A stretch of 32,205 bases of DNA, taken from assembly GCA_001642005.1 (NCBI GenBank), contig LWCA01000337.1, forward strand, positions 1 to 32,205, given 5' to 3'. A model generated the notes under the pieces. The model was not told the origin of the DNA. It did not search any database and worked only from the letters and a program-made list of their open reading frames with translations. Positions 11,346 through 22,301 of the stretch are shown here, one piece after another (within the stretch, counting starts at the first letter, position 1; every line of letters starts with the position of its first letter). The stretch is from Intoshia linei (lineage: Eukaryota; Orthonectida; Rhopaluridae). The position numbers and the translations under genes are program-made.

Positions 11346-12387
11346 TTAATTATATATAATATTCTTAATATATTTATCAGACATTTTTTAGGGGACCGGA
11401 AAAATATCATTTTATCATTTTGTTAATTATTTGTTTTAAATATTTCTAAAATTATCTAGTCATTAAATAGTACTTCAATGCAGTAAGTTACATAAAAATG
11501 TAACTTTACATTATACAATCTTATCAATTCATCAAAGAATATAAATACCGATTGACAAATGAGAGATTATGAAATATATACAATGAAACATTACAATTCT
11601 AATTTTAGCCATCAAGATGAAAATCTATGAATCAAATTACTGAGTGAGGTTTATTTGATGTGAACTGTGCCAATTGTGCGATACATTATTCTAATGCAAA
11701 CATCAAATGAAATTGGCGTAATGTCAATCAATTAATTATAAACAGTATCGCAATTTTAATTTCAATGAATGATTGACAATTTCTATTTATAAAAACCATC
11801 ATGGTAAACTATACTTTTCCAAATTTTAAAAAAACTCAATTTATTATATTAGGAGTATTTTTGCACGCTATATTCAACTTATTGAAGGTTAATGTATTGA
11901 TATCAAACAGGTAATATTGAGTGTGTCACAATATAAAATTATGTATAAATCATTACATATTGATATTACACCAGTTATTCAATCTGATTAAATTGAAAAA
12001 ATGTCTTGAATAATAATCATTTCATTATCGATTGAAAATTTTTATACACACGTAATTAGTTATCGTGTATGCTTGAACAAATAAACTACTAAAATTAGTC
12101 ATGTTGGTTTCATTACTCTACATGTATAATCACTTAATGTTTATACATTTTTCATTTAGTCATCTGAATACAATTGCAAAGATGGCCCAGAATCTAATAT
12201 AATTGAATCAATTATTTCTTATTTTACTAATTGCAATTATTAAAACACGTATCAATACCACTAATTAAATTACTTCCGTTCAAAGAGACCACTAATAATT
12301 GCATTTACATTTATGCCTACTGCAATATACGCCAAATTTCATTTTTTAATGTTTCATTTTAACCCATTTTATCTATAATCAAGTCTA

Positions 12388-15300
12388 ATGAACAAATTTT
12401 TCTACCTTTTGATTATTTCTGCAATCTACATGAAAACAGGTAATTTATATATACAGATGAAATTTATAATTTAATAAATTTAATAATTGGAATTATTAAT
12501 TACATTACATATACAACGTACAAAAATAGCATAATAATTTTTAATTTTTCACTGAAAAACACTTTCATTTTTTTCATTATCACTTACAATTAATCTACGT
12601 AAAACAGTATGCAAATACATATAAATGTATATATAAAAAATGTAACTATAAACCAACGGTTGTAATTCGAGTTGAATGATTGATATTTAAGAAATATGTT
12701 TCTTTATAATATTCCCCAAAAATCAAAAATCGATTCACCGCATTTAGTGCAGTCTAGAATGATTAATTGAATGAATTACATTATTGATTAGTAGCATTTG
12801 TTATAATGAATCATATTTACAAAAATTAAAAAATATAACTTTTTGACCTTATACAGAATATTCACTAATAAAAACAAATTTATTACTATTAGATGTATTT
12901 TCAGACATTCATTAATGATTATTTTTTTAATTTCATCCAAATGTAATATATTAAATTTTAAATTGAGTATTTCTCGTATTGAATTTATCATACATTTAAA
13001 AAAATAAATTAAAATTAATTCTAGTACAAAATATTCAATCCTTTACTTACATAAAATGGAATATCAGTGTGTGTTACCGTTTATTAAAAAAATTAACAGT
13101 TGTAGAATTTAAAAAACCTAATTTCTAATTTTAATTGTCGCGGGTAATGTTTTTATTCAAGTTTTATTTTCCGACATTTAGTCCTTCAGAATAAAAAAAC
13201 CAATTTACTTTTTTTTTAAAAATAAAATGTATGCCCAAAAATTAAAAAAAACTTAAATCTGAAACGTATTTTAAAATCATTAACATTGTCGTGACTCTGA
13301 GCCGCAGAAACGTACATCTTCATGGTCAAAATGAAAATTACCCTTTATTATAAAAATTAAGAAATTCTTTAAGTTTTATAAAAAATAAATTCTGGATAGT
13401 TTTTAAAATAATAAAGGCGAACATTTAGTTTAGCGATGTATTGTTAGAGGGACATAATCATCGATTGTTTAATTAATCATAATATTGATTTTTTGATAAT
13501 ATTTGTGTAGTTTCTTTAATAATAATGACCAAAATTTTATAGGGTTTTAAAGGCAGTATTTTCTACTATTATTTATATGTTTTGAAAATAATTTAGGCAC
13601 CAACATTTAGTAGGGTTTTTAAGGGAATATTTTTTTTACAATTTTTTTAAAGATTTTGAAGATAATTTAGGAACCACAATTTTTAGTGGTTTTAAGGGAA
13701 TATTTTTTTACCATTTTTTATAGAGTTTGAAGGTAATTTAGGGCCAACTTTTTTGTATAGTTAATTTGGGAATATTCATTATATAACCACTTAATTAATG
13801 AATATCAATTTAGAACATTTGAATGAAGTGGTTTTATGTTCATCAGAATCTATGGACATTGATTGTCAAAATACAAGCTCGAATAAAGTAATTTCAATAA
13901 AAACCGCTTTATTTGGGCGTATGCGTTTGGGTAGGTGCGCTCGAGAAAACTTAGGATATATTGGCTGCTATGCTAATGTAACAAATTATTATCATACTGC
14001 TTGCTCAGGAAAAAACAAATGTTCAATTAGCTTACCTAATAAAAAATTGGAATCATATAGTAAATGTCACAAAGAAATTAAAAGTTATTTGGAACTATCT
14101 TTTATCTGTAAAAAAGGTCATTATATACAAAATTATATTTCCGAAAATCTAAAATCTAAAATCTAAAATAGACCTTAAAAAATTTACAAACGATGCGTAA
14201 TGTTATATGGTCCCAGAAAAATCTCCACGGGACTGGATTTGAAAATTTAAATTTGACACAATAAATAGTCATGATAAATATACATTTTTGAAATGCTCAA
14301 CTAGGAAAAATGTGGCCCAAAGCATATAAAAATTTAATTAATGAAAAAAATTAAAATTAAAAATTCTAATATTTTAGTCATTTCGATTTACACATAGATC
14401 AAATTATAGGGTCACGAAAAATTTTATACATCAAAAAAAAATTAAATTTTTTTAATTTGGAAATGTTTCCATTGTTTAAGGTAGAAAAAATTTGACGACG
14501 ACTATTTTTTAACAAAAAAATTAAATAAATAAATTATTTAAAAATTTTATGAAACAAAAATTGAAATGGAATCTTATATAATTTCATAATTCTTCAATTT
14601 GTCATTATTTATGAATAAATTATACATTGCATTTTTAATTAAATTAATAAAAACATAAATTTTAACGAATTTTGTAATTTATTGAAAATGTTATTCTTTA
14701 TGATAAATATAATCTAAAAAGTCTAAAATAAATTTGCATATAAGTTTAAAATTAATAATTATTATAATCGATAGCATATTGAAATATCAAACAATATGCT
14801 TGATTAAGTATGCAATCATGTAGCATGCATAATTTAATATTTTTGAAAATTTGAAATTTTTATGTAACACTAAATATTTACCCTAATTAATTAATTTTAG
14901 TGTATCCTGAATTAACAAACAATTGTTATACTGACTGTACCGCGTCTTTTGTAATCAAAGAAAAACAAGCAGATATTTCAAATTATGCAATTAGACAAAC
15001 CGGGTGTGGTTTGATAAATTGTCCAATTTTAATCAAGCCACCAATAGGAACTTATATAGAATTGCAATTAAAGCATTTTTATCGACCATTTACATATTTC
15101 GTTGATTTTAAGGTATAAACATTTGTTTATTTTGTATTACTTTTACTTTTTTTATTAATATTTTTAAAATACGTTAAATATTATATTTTAGTCTATTCAA
15201 AATTTAAAAAAACCCAAAACCCAAATTCCGTCAATACAAAATGATTACAATAGTTGCATTCATTTATTAAACTTTTTTGACAATGTAAAAGACTATTTGA

Positions 15301-18012
15301 AAAATCAAAATCAAAATATTCAAATGACGAAACAAATTCATGTATTTTCTTGTGGTCATCAAATTTCAAAAAATTACATTTCAAGCATTCTTCATATAGA
15401 TACTTCTGAATTTGTACTGATTAAAAATACGTACAATTCAAAAGGAAATTCCATTATGATGTACCAAGTTGATTATTTTCAAATTATTTCAGAAAATTTT
15501 ACTTTATCTTACATTTGTAAATTTTAATAATCTTTATATTTATATACAGTGCGTTGAAAAAATTTACATACACCCCATTAATTTTATTAATTAATACAAA
15601 AATTTTTGATAAAAAACGTAATAAATTGATATCTAAGTAGTAAAAAAGTTTCAGTACTGGTCCGCGAACCGGCATTTGGGAAATGCTGCCTTAAAGGTTT
15701 ATCCTATGGAAATATCTCTACAAATTTAATTATGCCGAGATTTGGTGTAATATGAATAATAAAAAGATGCAAAAATATTACTCTGTTAAAAACAAAGCAA
15801 GATCAGATGGGCCAATTAAAATGAACGATAGAGAAATGTCTACGATAATGAGGTATATTAATAAAGATCCCGTATAACCCTTGAAAAATGAAGTATGATT
15901 TACAATTAATTGGCTTGATGTTGACAAATTAACTATTTCACTACGAAAACAACTTCTCAGTGAAAATACTAAAAAGAGCGACACCTTTTTCTTTAAAACA
16001 TTTAAATATATCCACTTCTTATTGGTCTCTTGTTATTTAGACAAATGAAACAAAAATATAATTATTTGGACATAACATGAAACGTTTTGTGTAGCGTAGG
16101 TTAAATAAGGGTTGGAAGAAAAAATATAAAACCCAGTATTAAATGTGGGGTGGAAGTCTGATATTTTGGGGATGTTTCAGTTGTTGCAGGAAATTTGGTG
16201 TATGCAGACTTTTGCAACGTACTGTATGCTATGGTAGCATTGCTACCGTCGTTTGGAGTTTCAGTCATTCTACAATTTCAGAAAATTTTAAGATATCTCT
16301 TTAATTTTAAATTTTTTCAATATATATCATTCTAAAATGAACTTTTACCAACCTCATGGAAAGAAAATGTGATTAATAAGTGTTAGTTTTCAAGTGAATA
16401 AATAATTAACTTTTTTCATTAAGGGTTGGAAAAACTTTTGAATTTGAATTTCTTAAGGACTGGTAAAATTGGATATTTTCGTAAAGCGTTTGGCAAAATT
16501 GGATTTCTCCTTTAAAGATTTGTTAGAATGTAATTTTTTCCTTAAGAGTTGGTAAAAGTGCATTTCTCCTTAAGAGTTGATAAAAGTGCATTTTTTCTTT
16601 AAAAATTTCTTAAATTTTAATTAAAAGTGCTTATATTTCATTAATTATTAAAAATTTTTTATAGTTTTTAGTTTTTTAGGGTTGTTAAATATTTGTTTTT
16701 GATCATTCACTAGATATGATATAAGAAAATATCTTAAATCATGAACCAGGAGTGTTTAAATTAATTACAATGGACTTAAACTACTACAACTTTAAAGCCT
16801 AAGACTTATGTCGCGCACTGTAGTTAGTTAAACTCTATTTCATTAAAAATAGACACATAAATGTATTATCAAATTTTAAACATATTTATAATTTATGAAT
16901 CTTTCAAGTGTGAGTCATAGGATGAAACGAACTGATACCCCAAAATAATTTATGGTACCTCTAGGGGATACCAGTACCCCGATTTGAGAACCGCTGATAT
17001 ACATGTATATCTGATAAAAAAACAAGAAATTATTGAAATATACATTATTTAGCACGCGGATGTAATATTCCATCTGATCTAAACCTGGAAAATTACGAAA
17101 TTATAAGGAGACGTCATAATCTACTAATAAAATGTAGAAACGAAAATAATTTGAACATTTTATGTGAAGGGGAGAAATTTACAGGAAATTTACCACCGTG
17201 TATGATTTATATAATTTTAAATTTAAAAAAAATTTATTAAATTAATAATTCTCAAAATCTTGAATACTGTCAATTTTACCTAATACATGTATTCTAAATT
17301 AGGTATGCTACACAGCAAAGATGTCAGCAAAAGGAGCTTACCTATTAGTAATATTTAAATTTTAAAGGAATTTAATGTATATACATGTGTTTGCAAAATT
17401 GTGTATAAATAAATAGAAAACAAATCAAATTTCAAACTTTCAACAAATTTTCCAAATAAAAATATATTTTTACCATTGTGGTTGATAAAATTGAACTTTT
17501 TTCTGTAGAGTTAGAGTCAAACTATTATTTTCCAACTAATAACCTATAAAACAAAATTCTTCAAACACCTTAAAAATATTTAATTAGAGTATATATAATT
17601 TACATTTAGATATATTAATAACCATCATTTTGAGCATTGCATTAGTTATCTCAAGTTTAATATTGACTATTGGAATTGTATTTTATAAAAGGTATCTTTA
17701 AAATATTAAAAATGAAACCACCTGGATAATTATAAATTTAGGCGTCTTCTATATAAAAATCAATATTTAAAAGAAAATTTAAAATTTCGAAACAAAATCG
17801 ACACTTGTAAATTGTGTGATAAACAATACAAGTGTGGTTATAATTTATGTGCCATCAATTGCCGGTATGTATCAGACAAGTACATTGTGAGTAAAGAAAA
17901 CCGATTAAACAATAAAGAAAAAACCAGTTTTTCATGTTGCATATTAGATAAACCACAAGTAACAGTTAGTGAACACGAATACGAAGAACCCCGATATTGC
18001 GATGTAGATTAA
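12388..18012 (+). CDS. SUEL-lectin / CUB-like / Sushi-like type I membrane receptor, 8 exons
   Basis: Exons by hand: 12388-12439, 13814-14116, 14901-15112, 15192-15516, 17053-17199, 17303-17347, 17610-17691, 17742-18012. They total 1437 bp, or 478 aa, and all phases close. Residues 1-17 are a signal peptide. Residues 22-116 are a SUEL (galactose/rhamnose-binding) lectin domain with KTALFGR and eight cysteines. Residues 119-297 look CUB-like (PPIGTYIELQL, then FSCG), at moderate confidence. Residues 299-347 resemble a Sushi/CCP module (Cys301, 325, 335, 347). The 45-bp exon at 17303 restores the last Cys and supplies a short stalk. Residues 363-387 are a membrane helix. The 91-residue cytoplasmic tail has clustered cysteines (411, 414, 420, 425, 429) and ends with Tyr469 and Tyr474 in EHEYEEPRYCDVD. 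The ligand is unknown; a cell-surface recognition role is inferred. I know no named family with exactly this order. Confidence 0.85.
13066..13400 (-). repeat. R1 dispersed repeat, near-complete copy in receptor intron 1
   Basis: It runs from GTGTGTTACCGTTTATTAAA to about 13400 and includes AAATCATTAACATTGTCGTG and TACATCTTCATGGTCAAAAT. It matches 27000-27360 along its length in the same orientation. R3 begins directly after it. Confidence 0.75.
13418..13770 (+). repeat. R3 repeat with internal tandem array, just before receptor exon 2
   Basis: A unique part (GAACATTTAGTTTAGCGATG, then GACATAATCATCGATTG) is followed by about 3.5 units of roughly 75-80 bp. Each unit has ACCAA(A)ATTT(T)GTAGGGTTT, GGGAATATTTTTT and a GATTTTGAAGATAATTTAGG segment. 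The copy at 29741-29970 has fewer units. The array ends about 40 bases before the exon 2 acceptor. Confidence 0.75.
15547..16224 (+). mobile_element. Tc1/mariner remnant in receptor intron 4
   Basis: The left end reads TA-CAGTGCGTTG..TTTACATACACC. The right end reversed reads TA-CAGTACGTTG..CTGCATACACC, with TA on both outer sides. Inside are broken transposase traces: a helix-turn-helix-like SDGPIKMNDREM near 15800 and a KCG.(G/E)..(Y/F)(F/W)G segment near 16145. At 678 bp it is about half the length of a full Tc1 element. Several frames and stops show it is dead. Confidence 0.75.
16452..16612 (+). repeat. Degenerate minisatellite, unit about 28-30 bp
   Basis: Five to six units resemble CTTAAGAGTTGGTAAAAGTG followed by CATTTCTC. 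The last two complete units are nearly identical and earlier ones are more worn. It lies in receptor intron 4. A worn hAT-like right end (GAGAACCGCTG) follows at about 16986-16996. Confidence 0.7.
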
Positions 18013-18029
18013 TTTATTCCGCACCTTAA

Positions 18030-18035
18030 AATAAA
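18030..18035 (+). terminator. Polyadenylation signal of the receptor gene
   Basis: AATAAA lies 18 bases after the receptor stop codon. Transcripts ending shortly after it would stop before or within the 3' end of the opposing APC6 gene. Confidence 0.5.
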
Positions 18036-18128
18036 TTCATTTTTATTTACCACGAGTCATTCAAATCAAATTAAGCAATTATAATCGTTATTATTCAGTA
18101 ATTATTTGAATAAAAAAAATTTATATAT

Positions 18129-18134
18129 TTTATT
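18129..18134 (-). terminator. Polyadenylation signal of APC6
   Basis: On the minus strand AATAAA lies about 26 bases after the APC6 stop codon (18160-18162). This implies a very short 3' UTR facing the receptor gene's own 3' end. Confidence 0.5.
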
Positions 18135-18159
18135 ACATTTACCAAATAAAACAATTTAA

Positions 18160-21100
18160 TTATTTAGATTTGTTTTCGTTTAAATACTTTGACATAAATT
18201 CAACATTGACTTTACAACTTTCATCATTAAAATCACAAAATCTCAGATACTGGCGCGATCCAATTTCTAAATTTAATTATTATTTAAATATAATAAATTG
18301 ATTATATCCAAAAAACAAACGTCAATAACGATTTAATTACGGCGGAGTAGAGGATTCTAATTATGCAAGTGGTCAATTGCAGCGAGGGTCGATATTAAAA
18401 AAATAAAAACGCGTAAAATTATTTTCTAAAATAATAAAATAGGGTTAGGGCTTCAAAATTTACCCGGTTCAGTTGGTTATCACTAAAATAGTATATATAA
18501 TTTTTTAAAATGAAAATAGAATCACCATTATATTTATAGTTATCCTGGATAATTCGATGGATTATAGAAGTAATAAATACATTTTTTTTATCAAAACTGT
18601 AAGCCTAGAAAATATAAAATTAAATCAAATCTTACCAAACCTTGTGAAAATAGAATAGTGCTTTTTTTAAATTTAATTTACAAAGATAAACAAATCCAAT
18701 AGATGCCAAAAGATCGGAATTTATTTCATTTAATTTAAGAGATTTAAAAAAGTATTTTAAAGCCAAATCATATCTTCTAAATTTAAAAAAATGAGACATG
18801 ATTAAACCATTGTCCCTTGATATATAAATTTAAAATTTATTACCCAAATTTTCTATAGATATGACCAATATTACTGTATATAGCTTCCCAATGAATATTA
18901 ATAACATCCAATGTATTCAATACTTTAGTAACCTTTTTAAATGAATCCAGTGCCTTTTGGTATCTAAAATGAACAAAAATTTTCAAATATTGAAAATATC
19001 AAACTTTCCAGCCTGAAAATATAAAACTCCCAATTCGTTCAAAAAATAAGGATCTCCTTCCGCAATAGATTCTGCAAGGTATAAATTTGTATTAGACGCT
19101 TTCATGTATTTTATACTACGATAATCCATAGCCAAGTGTAAATGCGACAAATAGCAACTAAAAATAAATATTACAAATTTTTAAACAAATAAATGTTGAT
19201 AGTTTGTAAAATTTCGCATTTTTTTTTAAAATGAAAAAAAGAAACCCAGGTAGTATATCTTTCACTAAAAGATAAAATAATATTGATTGATCAAATTCTT
19301 TGTCTTCTTCATAAGAACGACCGCAAAGATAAATCGTTTTTGCATCACGTGTAAAATATTTTTGAATTTTGCTAAAAATGTAACACGTATCACTATTTTG
19401 TTAAAAGGTAATAAATAAAATAAAAATTACAATAAAAATCGTCGACAATTTGTATAATCTTTTATCAAAAAAAAATACAAAGCTACACAGTACCAAGCAT
19501 CCTATAACTATATTAGTAAATTTGAAAATAATGTTACGAAAAAAAATTGGAAAATGTACCGTACATCTTACATATTTTTTAACAAGATAATGTGCAAATT
19601 CGTACATTTCTAAAAACATAAATTCAATTAAATAAAAAAAAAATTAAAAAAAATGTAGGCATGCAAAAAACAGCATAAAATAATGAAATTATATAAATTT
19701 ACCCAACTTTTGATTTGTTTCACAAAAAATGGTGGATTGCAGTATAGCAAATGTTGAATCAATTCCATTCTGCCGCTTTAATCTAAGTTGAATTTAAAAA
19801 AAAATTAGAAAAGAAAAACACGTTCAAAATCAATTGACTTTCCTCAAAACAATACATTGTGATGTAAAATTTGCAAATGTTGACAATTTGTGCAAAAATG
19901 AGCGGTGTGGTTTGAAGCGTGGTTTCTCCGTTGATTAATTTTATAATGTGTCTTTTTAAATTCATACTTAATGAAATATTGTTATTTATAGATTTATCCT
20001 GGTAATTGTTTATCAAATAATTTCTTTCAGCTTCATTTGTAGTTTGTTCTTCATAAGGTAAATTTTCCAAAGCTTCACTTTCTAGTTAGATATTTTTAAT
20101 TGATAGTAACGTTTCTTAATTCAATTTAAAGGATTTTATGGCATTGGTGGTTTTTTATGTTACTTTTATTCGACATTAAAAATGTTTTAAAATAAATCCT
20201 TTAAACGAGGTTTGGATGATATTATTAGTCAAACAAAACTTTAAATATAGTAATTTTAGAGTTTTTAGGTTTGTCTTTATTTTACTTACTTATGGCGGTT
20301 TAAAAAATATTTTTTTAAAGTCATTTTTAATCTATTTTTATTAAGACAAACGTGAAATAGAATATTTGAGTAATGTTTAGATATTTAAAATTTCGAAAAG
20401 TTAGTTATTTTTTCATATAGAATTTATAAGGAGTGATTTTTAAAGTAATTTCTATAAAAAAAATAAAATAAAGTTTTTATCTAATTTTATCATGAAAAAC
20501 GTGAAATAGGATTATTGAGTTATGTTTTGATATAAAATTCCATTAAGCGCCTTTTAAGGTAAATTTTATTTAAAAAAAAAGTTAAATAGATTTTTATGGT
20601 CATATATGGATTTTAAGATTTTATATTGGAATAAGGGATTTTAGGGTCATTTTATCAATCAAAACGTGAAATAGTATTTTTAATTTTTTGATACTGAATT
20701 TAAAAGAGGTACTTTTAGGGTAATTTCCATAAAAAACCTTACATCGAGATTTTATCTAATTTTATATATAAAATGTGATATAAAATATTTGAGTAATGTT
20801 TAGATATTTAAAATTTCAAAAAGTTAGTTTTGTAGGGATTTTTTATTTTTATTTTAAAATGTATTTTTAGGTGGTTACTTTTTATAATAAAAAATTAAAA
20901 AGGGTTTTCAGACTTATCGAACAATTTAAGATTAATTTTCACTAAACTATAATATGAGTTAGGTTAGGGGTTTCCACACCTTTTTACGGTGGACCGGTAA
21001 TAAATTATCAAATTTATCGCGGACTATTAAAGCGAAATTACTAGACAACATTAAAAAAAATTTGATAAAAAACGTAATATATTGATTTGTACTTACTAAA

Positions 21101-21814
21101 AAATATTTACAATTATTTCGCGGACCGGTAAAAAATTTTCACGTATTTGAGAATTTATAATAAAAAGAAAAAACCAGAAATTTTCGTCATCAATCCAGAT
21201 CCAAAGATTCGATTATAAGAATCATGATTCAAAATATCAGATCTAAGAGATTCTTGAAAATTTACTAAAGCTTTCATTGAATTGGACGCCTCAAAATAAA
21301 TGTTTCCACATAAAAATAATAATCCACTTTGAATCTATTCAATAAAATTAAATCAACAGTTTGTGCAATATTTAAATACAGTACCCCTAAATCTACACTT
21401 TAATGATTGAAAAGTGGATATATTCCGTCAAAAGGGAAACTGTTTTATAAATAAAAAATTTTACTTGGTTATCTTGAACATTAATAAATGTATTATCATC
21501 CAATTTTTTAAATATATTCAAATTTTCAAAAATATTTTCAATATGAATAATTTTATCTCGATATTTATAAAACATTTTTTCCTAAAAGTGGAATTAAAAG
21601 GTCATAAACATTAAAAGTTTATAAAGAAAAATGAACAATTACCATGCACAATAATTTTAAATAAGCTCCATAAAAATATTTCTAATGCAAAATCAAAATA
21701 GGGATAGAATACTTACGGTATCCAATTGGTGGATTTCTAAAATATCTACAGTACGTTGATAATGGCCCATATCATAATAATTTACAGCATAAAATAAGAG
21801 ATCGGAAGGTTTTA
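18160..21814 (-). CDS. CDC16: Anaphase-promoting complex subunit 6 (CDC16/APC6), 14 exons placed, 5' end unresolved
   Basis: Exons in transcription order (plus coordinates): 21717-21814, 21643-21681, 21465-21581, 21175-21334, 19820-20081, 19703-19782, 19572-19609, 19431-19501, 19246-19371, 19005-19157, 18844-18963, 18641-18776, 18526-18604, 18160-18266. All phases agree, giving about 528 aa; human CDC16 is 620 aa. The order of tetratricopeptide segments matches CDC16 block by block: GHYQRTVDIL, EFAHYLVKKY, WYCVALYFFL, GCYLSHLHLAMDY, GVLYFQAGKYQKALDSF, SNIGHIYRKFGRYDLALKYF, ASIGFVYLC, then a C-terminal LRFCDFND. The subunit is a TPR scaffold of the ubiquitin ligase that triggers anaphase. The unplaced first exon probably lies at 21861-22070; a donor at 21860 would fit phase 1. 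It is tail-to-tail with the receptor and head-to-head with SPAG1. Several introns are 35-41 nt. Confidence 0.92.
20325..20880 (-). repeat. Degenerate long-unit tandem repeat in APC6 intron
   Basis: Four worn units with steps of about 150, 164 and 110 bp share blocks such as ATCTAATTTTAT, ACGTGAAATAGAATATTTGA, GTAATGTTTAGATATTTAAA and GGTAATTTCTATAAAAAA (plus-strand reading). The array fills much of the 1093-bp intron between 20082 and 21174. Confidence 0.7.
20966..21150 (-). repeat. R2 repeat (worn hAT-type end), copy 3
   Basis: It begins GGGGTTTCCACACCTTTTTA, then GGTGGACCGGTAATAAATTA and GGACTATTAAAGCGAAATTA. This is the reverse complement of the R2 blocks at 8110 and 10421. The part from 21060 (GATAAAAAACGTAATATATT) recurs near 15605 in the Tc1 remnant. 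It ends just before the exon at 21175. Confidence 0.65.
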
Positions 21815-22069
21815 CTATATAAAAATTAAAAATAAAAATTTTTTAAAAAAAATGAAAAACCATCAACACTATAAATAATTTGTTGTAACCAATATTCAAC
21901 AGTTTCATGTAGTTTCTAAAATTTAAGTTGACTAAAACTGCCATATATTTCAATACCAACGAAGAATATTGTAAAATTTTGTTTCTAACATTATTTAAAA
22001 GGCAAACATTCATATTTAATTTTGAATATTTTAAATTATCCAAAAACTCAAATCTTGATAATGAAAAAT

Positions 22070-22301
22070 AAAATTTGCGCTGTTTTAATTTAATTTTAAC
22101 TAAACTTTTTTTAAAATAATTTAAATTTTATTTTTTTAATTTCAATAAATTGAGTAAAATTTGTTTATATGGGTTTTGAAATTATGCTAAATTGAAATTT
22201 CATTAGTTTATATGTTAAACCATTCTAATATAGCGCATAAACATGGAAATGTAAATAAACATAAATTTTGAGTCAATTGTTAACAATTAAATTTTAAATT
22301 T
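22070..22301. promoter_or_regulatory. Candidate shared promoter of APC6 and SPAG1
   Basis: APC6 and SPAG1 start in opposite directions from this short AT-rich gap. About 230-490 bp separate the SPAG1 start codon from the nearest certain APC6 exon. I see no clear TATA or known factor site, so the call rests only on gene geometry. Confidence 0.45.

Larger units (their letters stand above)
10744..12387. other. Gene-free interval between DNase II and the receptor gene
   Basis: No coding exon is recognisable. It contains a reverse-oriented R3 repeat fragment (10860-10965) and a weak R1 fragment (about 11215-11345). The rest is AT-rich DNA that should include the DNase II 3' UTR and the receptor promoter, though I see no distinct promoter motif. 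Confidence 0.5.

Noticed and set aside
12788-12991. Minus-strand 67-codon frame in receptor intron 1
   Set aside because: It is Ile/Lys/Leu/Asn-rich low complexity with no motif or splice support.
15193-15384. A 63-codon minus-strand reading frame
   Set aside because: It is the antisense shadow of receptor exon 4, whose plus-strand frame splices in phase with its neighbours.
16985-16996. A complete hAT element ending at GAGAACCGCTG
   Set aside because: It looks like a hAT right end, but I could not find a matching left end or an 8-bp target duplication.
19401-19619. A single 72-codon minus-strand reading frame
   Set aside because: It is mostly intron with a chance frame. The true APC6 exons here (19572-19609 and 19431-19501) use other frames and give WYCVALYFFL, which fits CDC16.
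21843-22043. Minus-strand frame as APC6 exon 1
   Set aside because: Part of it (RNYM..GY) resembles the CDC16 N-terminus, but its donor would be phase 0 while the next exon needs phase 1. Another frame of the same segment fits the phase but lacks a start. I left exon 1 unresolved.
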